NCBI RefSeq assembly: GCF_009600885.1
Contig: NZ_VCLA01000199.1
Coordinates: 1-34,731, forward strand
Direction of reading: 5' to 3'
Source: Streptomyces jumonjinensis
Lineage (GTDB): Bacteria; Actinomycetota; Actinomycetes; Streptomycetales; Streptomycetaceae
DNA: 34,731 bases
Made by a program: the position numbers and the translations under genes. Shown piece by piece: positions 29,803 through 34,731 of the stretch (the stretch's first letter is position 1; the number at the start of each line of letters is the position of its first letter). The notes under the pieces were generated by a model, which worked only from the letters and a program-made list of their open reading frames with translations, searched no databases and had not been told where the DNA came from.

Positions 29803-31514
29803 CGGTCACCCACGACTGGGCGGCCGGGCTCGATCAGGCCGATCAGACGGCGTTCGACGAGGCCCTCGCCTTCACACGGCGGGCCGACATCGGCGGAGTC
29901 CTCGCCTGCCTGCTCCCAGGGCTCGATGAACAGCGCCGGACCTCCGTGGCGTCCCACTGCGCCCTGGCCCACACGGCTGTTCTGGTCTTCCCCGCCTCGT
30001 GCGGGGAACTGGTCGCGCGCCTGCGGGAGACGGGGCTGACGGTCGCCGAACCCGTGCCCAGCGTGGTGGTCCGGGACCGGCTCGCTGCCCGCCATAGAGT
30101 GCCCGCCGGTGATCTGGACGTATCCATCGTGCGCGTCCGCCTACCACTGGGCGAGCACAGCGGCCGAGTGGTCGAGCTCTTCGTCCTGCCGGTGCCGCCC
30201 GGATCGCCGCTGGCCCGGATCGCCGAGCGCGAGCGGATCGAACGCAACGAATCACACCTGGCCCTGGAGGTCGGCACTCAGGACGCCGTCGTCCTGGCCG
30301 GTCTCTGCACCCTGGCCGACCAGGGCGGGCTGACGCCCGACGGCGGCGGCCACAATGCCATGGAGGATTGCACGGTGCTGTACTTCCGCAGCACCGGCAC
30401 CGGCACCGTGCATCCGGAGCACCAGCGTCGGCTGGAGCTGCGGGTGCCAGGCCAGCACCCGGCGGTACTCGCCGCGCACCTGGCGCAAACCATGGACGAG
30501 CCGGTGAAGCGGCTGCAGAAGCTGATGACCGGGGCCTGGACCACCCAGGCGATCGCGGTGGCCGCAGAACTGGGCCTGCCCGACCGACTGCCCGCCCGGG
30601 CCGGCGAGCTGGCCGAGCAACTCGGCGTCGACCCCGACGCCCTGGCGCGGCTGCTGCGCTATCTCGCGGCCACTGGCTTGGTCGCACCCCAGGGCGACGG
30701 CTATACGCTCACCGCGACGGGCGAACCACTACGGCGAGCGGCAGAGCACTCGCTGCACCCGGTCGCCCTGCTCTACGGCGGGCTGTTCTACCAGTCCTTC
30801 GGTGCACTGGCACACGCCGTGCGCACCGGGCGGGAGGGCTTCGCCGAGGTCTTCGGCCAAGGGCTCTTCGGCTACCTGGCCGAACACCCCGACCAGGCCG
30901 CACTGTTCGACGCGGCGATGGCCGCCAGTACGCCGATGTTCGAACCCGTGCCCGAGCTGGCCGACCTCGGTGATGCCCGCGTGGTGGTGGACATCGCCGG
31001 CGGCAACGGCGAGTTGCTCAGCCGGTTCCTCAACCACGATCCCCGCCTGCGTGGCGTGCTGGTGGAGCAGGCCCACGTGCTGGAGCGGGCCCGCACGCAC
31101 CTGGCCGACGCCGGCTGCGCCGACCGCTGCGAGCTGGTGGCCGGCGACTTCACCCGGGGCATGCCTGCCGACGGCGATGTCTATCTGCTCTCCCGGGTGC
31201 TGCACGACTGGGACGACGAGCAGTGCCTGGCCATCCTGCGCAACTGCGCGGCGAGCGTCCGCCCGGGCGGACGGCTGCTGATCGTGGAGCGACTGCTGCC
31301 CGTAGACGGCCGGGCCGCCATGGCGGTGGCCTGGGACCTGCACATGCTGTGCACCATGGGAAGCCGGGAGCGCACCGCCGAGCACTACGAACGGCTGCTG
31401 GTCGCCGCGGGCTTCGATCTGGTCTCGGTACACGACCTGCCGCTGGACGGCGGCCTGTTGCAGGCCGTGCGCCGCCCGGCCGGGCCCGTCGGCCCGCGCC
31501 CGGCCGCCGCCTGA
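29799..31514 (+). CDS. VOC-like domain fused to an O-methyltransferase (571 aa)
   Basis: Residues about 240-560 are a SAM-dependent methyltransferase of the Methyltransf_2 (COMT-like) family. They comprise a winged-helix dimerisation part (AVAAELGLPDRLPARAGELA, RLLRYLAATGLVA), motif I VVVDIAGGNGELLSRF (396-411), an acidic residue in LVAGDF and the probable catalytic His469 in SRVLHDWDD. Residues 1-225 are an extra domain in which HTAVLVF...VVELFVL (H58, E126) and HLALEV...RLELRV (H153, E213) repeat the His/Glu spacing of paired VOC (glyoxalase/dioxygenase-fold) modules. The ATG overlaps the upstream stop (ATGA) with AGAGGAG before it. The likely substrate is an aromatic or enolic acid, possibly supplied by or passed to the next gene. 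The VOC call is inference. Confidence 0.75.
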   Translation: MTVTHDWAAGLDQADQTAFDEALAFTRRADIGGVLACLLPGLDEQRRTSVASHCALAHTAVLVFPASCGELVARLRETGLTVAEPVPSVVVRDRLAARHRVPAGDLDVSIVRVRLPLGEHSGRVVELFVLPVPPGSPLARIAERERIERNESHLALEVGTQDAVVLAGLCTLADQGGLTPDGGGHNAMEDCTVLYFRSTGTGTVHPEHQRRLELRVPGQHPAVLAAHLAQTMDEPVKRLQKLMTGAWTTQAIAVAAELGLPDRLPARAGELAEQLGVDPDALARLLRYLAATGLVAPQGDGYTLTATGEPLRRAAEHSLHPVALLYGGLFYQSFGALAHAVRTGREGFAEVFGQGLFGYLAEHPDQAALFDAAMAASTPMFEPVPELADLGDARVVVDIAGGNGELLSRFLNHDPRLRGVLVEQAHVLERARTHLADAGCADRCELVAGDFTRGMPADGDVYLLSRVLHDWDDEQCLAILRNCAASVRPGGRLLIVERLLPVDGRAAMAVAWDLHMLCTMGSRERTAEHYERLLVAAGFDLVSVHDLPLDGGLLQAVRRPAGPVGPRPAAA

Positions 31515-31525
31515 CACCCACCGCG

Positions 31526-31558
31526 CCGACCCGGGGCACGCCTGCCGCCCCGGGTCGG
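31526..31558 (+). terminator. intergenic hairpin between methyltransferase and ligase genes
   Basis: CCGACCCGGGGC (31526-31537) and GCCCCGGGTCGG (31547-31558) form a perfect 12-bp stem with a 9-nt loop, in the 68-base gap between the two genes. It could be a terminator or attenuator that lowers expression of the second gene, or an mRNA-stabilising hairpin. There is no T tract. Confidence 0.6.
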
Positions 31559-31582
31559 TACACCCACCACCCGGAGTCCGCC

Positions 31583-33970
31583 GTGCCCACCACCCCGCCC
31601 GCGCCCGGCACGTCCGGCCCGCGGCCACCCGAGATCCCCGACACCACACTCGACGAGCTGCTGCTGAGCGTCCCGTCCGGCACCGCGTACCGCACCGCCC
31701 TGATCGACGCGGCGACCGGCGAGCGCTGGACCCACCAGGAGCTCAGGGAGCGTGCCCTGACCGCCGCGGCCGGGTTCCGCCGCGCCGGGGTCGCATCCGG
31801 TGAGCGGGTTCTGCTCGCCCTGCCCAACAGTGTGGACTTCGCGGCCGGGCTGCTCGGGCTGCTCGCCGCGGGCGCGGTGGTCAGCCCGGTCGGCCACCGC
31901 ACGCCCGCCCCCGAACTGGCCCGGCTGAGCGCGCTGATCGGCGCTCACCGGCTGCTGGGCGGCGCGGCGGCACAGCTCACCGAGATCACACCGCCCCGGG
32001 GCAGGGCCACCGCGGGCACCGCCCCGGCGGCGTCGGCCGGCCTCGCGCTGCTGCCCTGGTCCTCGGGCACCACCGGCGACCCCAAGCCGGTCGCCTTCAC
32101 CCACCGCAACATCGTGGCCGGCCTGGTTCAGCTGTCCGCCGCCCAGCCGCTCAGGCCGGACGACGTACTGCTGGGCGTCCTGCCGTTCAGCCACCTGTTC
32201 GGGATGCAGTACGTCCTCCATCACGCGCTGCTGACCGGCGCGAGCGTGGTACTGCTGCCTCGCTGGGACGCCGCGGAGGCACTGCGCGCGGTCGGCGAGC
32301 ATCGTGTCACCCTGCTGCACGCCGTCCCACCGATGGTCTACGACCTCGCCGAACAGGCCGGCGCGGGCCGCTGGGAGCTGGGCAGCCTGGAGCAGATCCT
32401 CAGCGGCGGCGCCCCACTGCCCGCCGAGACCGCGGCCCGCTGCGAGCACGCGCTCGGCGTCCCGGTGGACGGTGCGTACGGGCTCACCGAGGCTGCCGCC
32501 GGCCACTTCACCCGGCGCGACGGAACCCGCCGCCCTGGCTCCAGCGGATACCCCGCGCCGGGCATCGAGTACCGGGTGGTGCGACCGAGCGGGCCTTCCG
32601 ACACCAGCGGCCACCACAGCCACGGCGAACCGGCCGGCCGGCCCCAGGAGACGGGGGAGCTGCTGCTGCGCGGCCCGCACGTGGCGCAGGGCTATCTCGA
32701 CGCGGACGGCGGGCTGGTCCGGCTCACCGACGCCGAGGGATGGCTGGCCACCGGCGACCTGGTACGGGTGGACGGGGACGGCTGCCTCTACGTGGCCGAC
32801 CGCATCAAGGACATCATCAAGTACAAGGGGTACCGGATCTCCCCCGGCGAGGTCGAGGCGGTACTACGCGACCACCCGGCCGTGCATGACGTCGCCCTGG
32901 TGCCGGTGCCCGCCCCGAGGGTCGGCGAACTCCCGGTGGCCTGTGTGGTGCCGGCCCCCGGTATCCGGCTCACCCCCGAACTGATCGCCGAACTACAGGA
33001 TTTCTTCGGAGCCCGGCTAGCCGCCCACAAGAAGCCGCGGCACCTGGCCGAGGTCCCGCGGATCGAACGCACCGCCTCCGGCAAGCCCCTGCGCCGCCTG
33101 CTCGCATCCGCCCTGCACGACGCCCAGGCCACCGGCGCGAGACAGCCCGACCTCACGGGGCGAACCGTGCTGATCACCGGCGGCTCGCGCGGACTCGGCC
33201 GGGCACTGGCCGAGGCATTCCTCCTCCACGGCGCCAAGGTCGCCGTCACCGGCCGCGACCAGGCGGCGCTGACCGAGGCCCGCGCCGCGCTCGACCCGTA
33301 CGGCGAACTGCGCACCGCGGCGGTCGACAGCACCGACCACACCGCGCTGCGCGACCTGGCGGCGCAACTGCGAGCAGACTGGGGCGGTGTGGATGTCCTG
33401 GTGCCCAACGCCGGAGTGCCCGGGCCGTGCGGCCCCGCCTGGGAGAACAACCCCGCGCAGTGGTGGTCCGCGCAAGAGACGAACGTCCGCGGCACCTTCC
33501 TCACCTGCCACGCATTCCTGCCACAGCTGATCGAGCGCCGTGGCCGGATCATCACCGTCGCCAGCCACGCCGGCTTCCACCGCTGGCCACACATGTCGGC
33601 CTACTCGGTGTCCAAGGCCGCAGTCATCAAGCTCACCGAGAACCTGGCCGCCGAGCTGCGCCCGCACGGCGTGGCCGTCTTCGCCTACCATCCGGGCATG
33701 CTCACCATCGGGATGGCCGCCGTCCATCTCCACAGCCGTCCCGCACCGGACACCTGGGACGAGCGGATCCAGCGCTGGTATCTGAGCGAGCACGCCGCGG
33801 GCCGCACCACTCCCACCGGGCTCAGCACCCGCGGCGTCCTCCTCCTCGCGGCAGGCGCGGCCGACCACCTCTCCGGCGGGTACGTGTCCCCCGAGCACCC
33901 CGCCCTCACGGGCCACCCGGCGGAACCCGCCCCAGAGCCTGCACCTGCCCCGCCCGCCCGGCACAGCTGA
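31583..33970 (+). CDS. ANL acyl-adenylating enzyme fused to a short-chain dehydrogenase (795 aa)
   Basis: The GTG at 31583 has CGGAG 7 nt upstream. Residues 1-515 form a complete ANL (acyl-CoA synthetase/4-coumarate ligase type) enzyme: P-loop LPWSSGTTGDPKPVAFTHRN (158-176), GAYGLTEAA (298-305), ATGDLVRVDGDGCLYVADR and IKYKGYRISPGEVEAVLRDH, with catalytic Lys501 in TASGKPLRRLL. Residues 525-775 are a classical SDR: ITGGSRGLG (531-539), PNAG (608-611), catalytic Ser661, Tyr674 and Lys678 (SAYSVSK). The tail is Pro/Ala-rich. There is no carrier-protein domain between them, so this is not a carboxylic acid reductase of the usual A-PCP-R type. A role in activating an acid and reducing or oxidising a linked intermediate is inferred. 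Confidence 0.85.
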   Translation: MPTTPPAPGTSGPRPPEIPDTTLDELLLSVPSGTAYRTALIDAATGERWTHQELRERALTAAAGFRRAGVASGERVLLALPNSVDFAAGLLGLLAAGAVVSPVGHRTPAPELARLSALIGAHRLLGGAAAQLTEITPPRGRATAGTAPAASAGLALLPWSSGTTGDPKPVAFTHRNIVAGLVQLSAAQPLRPDDVLLGVLPFSHLFGMQYVLHHALLTGASVVLLPRWDAAEALRAVGEHRVTLLHAVPPMVYDLAEQAGAGRWELGSLEQILSGGAPLPAETAARCEHALGVPVDGAYGLTEAAAGHFTRRDGTRRPGSSGYPAPGIEYRVVRPSGPSDTSGHHSHGEPAGRPQETGELLLRGPHVAQGYLDADGGLVRLTDAEGWLATGDLVRVDGDGCLYVADRIKDIIKYKGYRISPGEVEAVLRDHPAVHDVALVPVPAPRVGELPVACVVPAPGIRLTPELIAELQDFFGARLAAHKKPRHLAEVPRIERTASGKPLRRLLASALHDAQATGARQPDLTGRTVLITGGSRGLGRALAEAFLLHGAKVAVTGRDQAALTEARAALDPYGELRTAAVDSTDHTALRDLAAQLRADWGGVDVLVPNAGVPGPCGPAWENNPAQWWSAQETNVRGTFLTCHAFLPQLIERRGRIITVASHAGFHRWPHMSAYSVSKAAVIKLTENLAAELRPHGVAVFAYHPGMLTIGMAAVHLHSRPAPDTWDERIQRWYLSEHAAGRTTPTGLSTRGVLLLAAGAADHLSGGYVSPEHPALTGHPAEPAPEPAPAPPARHS

Positions 33971-33971
33971 C

Positions 33972-33992
33972 AGCGAAGCCGAAGCCTTCGCT
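33972..33992 (+). terminator. possible terminator hairpin
   Basis: AGCGAAG (33972-33978) pairs with CTTCGCT (33986-33992) directly after the stop codon of the ANL-SDR gene, followed by a pyrimidine-rich CTCCTGCCCTTCTGCCCT. The stem is only 7 bp, so this is tentative. Confidence 0.45.
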
Positions 33993-34010
33993 CTCCTGCC
34001 CTTCTGCCCT

Positions 34011-34160
34011 CCGGTCACATCCACGCCAACTCCGTCTGGCTCCTCCTTTGGGTCACGGCCTGCAACCTGCTGCGGGCAAGACCAGGCACAGTTCGCCCTG
34101 TTCGCCGACACGACGTCTTCCACCGTGATCGGGCAGTGATGAGCCACGTCGCACGATCAG
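34011..34160 (+). pseudogene. possible transposase 3' remnant
   Basis: One frame reads SGHIHANSVWLLLWVTACNL then LRARPGT. This resembles the C-terminal helix of IS1380-like transposases (F.AN..WL....AHNL.R). It is short and has no catalytic motif, so the assignment is weak. Confidence 0.3.
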
Positions 34161-34264
34161 CGAACCAGGCCGGGCTTTGCCCATGAATCAGCCGCACGGC
34201 TCAGCCGCTAGTTCAGAGAAGCCTGCGTCAGGTGCTCCATGCTCCGGCCGGATCGGGCCCAGCG

Positions 34265-34420
34265 ACCTCGCGTGATCGAGATCCGCGACAACCTGATCGC
34301 GCGGATTGACGAGAACGCGCCGAGACCTACCTCGGCCAGCTCGGCACCATACGGAAGGCCGAACGCGCCCGGCTCCAGGACGACTACGACCGGGCCTCCG
34401 GTTCGTCACCGGGATCGACA
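34265..34420 (+). pseudogene. frameshifted remnant resembling a recombinase/integrase tail
   Basis: One frame gives VIEIRDNLIARIDE; after a one-base frame change the next gives ETYLGQLGTIRKAERARLQD then DYDRA. The pattern (L.EIRDNL.ARI.EAE...LG.....) recalls a C-terminal helical segment seen in Streptomyces site-specific recombinases and transposases, from memory. No catalytic region is present. Confidence 0.35.
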
Positions 34421-34584
34421 GCGCCAACACCATAAACAGGGAATCCGCATGAGAATCTCCGCAGCCCAGCGGGCCGAGATCCAGATGCCGCCGCACGCCC
34501 TGCGTCCGTCCGTCTGACCTGGGCCGCCGGAACCCGGTCAAACGGTCAACCACCGGCCCCCGCGCCCCTTCACCGCCTCGACGA

Positions 34585-34598
34585 GTGATGCAGATCAC
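34585..34598. promoter_or_regulatory. GTGAT-GCAG-ATCAC dyad, possible Crp-type site
   Basis: A perfect 5-bp-armed palindrome similar to actinobacterial Crp sites (GTG-N6-GNCAC or TGTGA-N6-TCACA). It is followed 22 bases later by AGTCCCCGGGGACT (34620-34633) and more G/C-rich dyads. It probably belongs to the control region of a gene beyond the window's right edge. Confidence 0.35.
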
Positions 34599-34619
34599 AG
34601 CAGTCGTCGATGGGGTGCC

Positions 34620-34731
34620 AGTCCCCGGGGACTCCTCAGGGCGCCGGGTGCGAACGATGCCCCGGCCCGCTGACGGGGTGTGGATCCGGCGGCCTCGCCG
34701 GACGTCGCGTAGTCCCCGAAGGGAACGCGCA
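34620..34731 (+). other. structured leader-like sequence cut by the window end
   Basis: AGTCCCCGGGGACT is a perfect 14-base palindrome. Downstream lie TCCGGCGGCCTCGCCGGA (a perfect stem-loop) and another AGTCCCC, so the region is rich in possible RNA structure and has no open frame that looks coding. It may be the 5' leader of a gene outside the window. I could not match it to a known riboswitch class. Confidence 0.3.

Noticed and set aside
31385..32680. 431-aa minus-strand frame opposite the ANL gene
   Set aside because: Antisense of conserved ANL motifs; Gln/Gly/Arg-rich with no family features.
34611..34731. Possible cobalamin or TPP riboswitch (GGGGTGCC, GGTGCGAA and GGCCCGC segments)
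   Set aside because: Only scattered box-like pieces match, and the required conserved cores are not in the right order; the sequence is cut by the window end.

Overview
The window is high-GC DNA with strong third-position G/C bias, frequent GTG and TTG starts, AGGAGG-type ribosome binding sites and TANNNT -10 elements placed 6-7 nt before ATG. Together with its gene families this points to Streptomyces or a close relative. It reads as an accessory region, such as a chromosome arm or a large (possibly linear) plasmid. It holds several insertion sequences, at least a dozen decayed gene remnants, short hypothetical genes, a replication-relaxation-type protein and a helicase with helicase-associated repeats. 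No rRNA, tRNA or CRISPR array is visible.

Layout. (1) 0-2.8 kb: small hypothetical genes, a minus-strand RelE/ParE-like toxin with its upstream partner, and a decayed paralogue of a neighbouring gene. (2) 2.8-9.0 kb: a minus-strand PD-(D/E)XK-like nuclease candidate, diverging from a probable leaderless promoter that drives a Cys-cluster protein and a translationally coupled 835-aa SF2 helicase. The last repeat of the helicase is duplicated 1.3 kb downstream, and two unusual minus-strand genes lie between the copies. (3) 9.0-12.2 kb: a perfect terminator hairpin, small genes, a PP2C remnant and a Replic_Relax-type protein. (4) 12.2-16.5 kb: a noncoding-rich zone with repeated CCCCTTGACC boxes and nested palindromes, two related copies of one hypothetical gene (one broken), a GNAT remnant, a P-loop kinase, and a glycosyltransferase fragment interrupted by a complete IS5/IS427-type element. 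(5) 16.4-19.1 kb: a segment bounded by inverted 89-bp repeats, carrying a second IS5-type transposase, a coiled-coil/winged-helix protein and a hypothetical gene. (6) 19.1-22.2 kb: an SDR/SnoaL-like gene pair diverging from an XRE regulator across a 37-nt palindrome. The 3' end of the regulator runs into an IS1182 remnant. (7) 22.2-26.6 kb: mostly gene debris, including an erythromycin-esterase-like pseudogene behind a MerR/SoxR-like operator, an ABC ATPase stub, a frameshifted lipoprotein and an IS5 remnant. (8) 26.6-28.8 kb: a secreted protein and a coupled set of three small genes. (9) 28.9-34.0 kb: the most coherent unit, a probable small-molecule module. A gene with tandem antitoxin-like domains is ATGA-coupled to a 571-aa protein that combines a probable VOC-type metal-binding domain with an O-methyltransferase. 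A 795-aa fusion of an acyl-adenylating (ANL) enzyme with a classical SDR follows. (10) 34.0-34.7 kb: transposase and integrase-like remnants and a structured, probably regulatory, sequence cut by the window end.

The two most interesting loci are the VOC-methyltransferase plus ANL-SDR pair at 29.8-34.0 kb, which looks like compact chemistry for activating, reducing and methylating an aromatic or other carboxylic acid, and the nuclease/Cys-cluster/helicase island at 3.4-9.0 kb with its duplicated helicase tail and inserted cargo. The CCCCTTGACC repeat family and palindromes at 12.6-16.4 kb are the main unexplained noncoding structure. All functional names rest on reading motifs by eye; no database search was possible.
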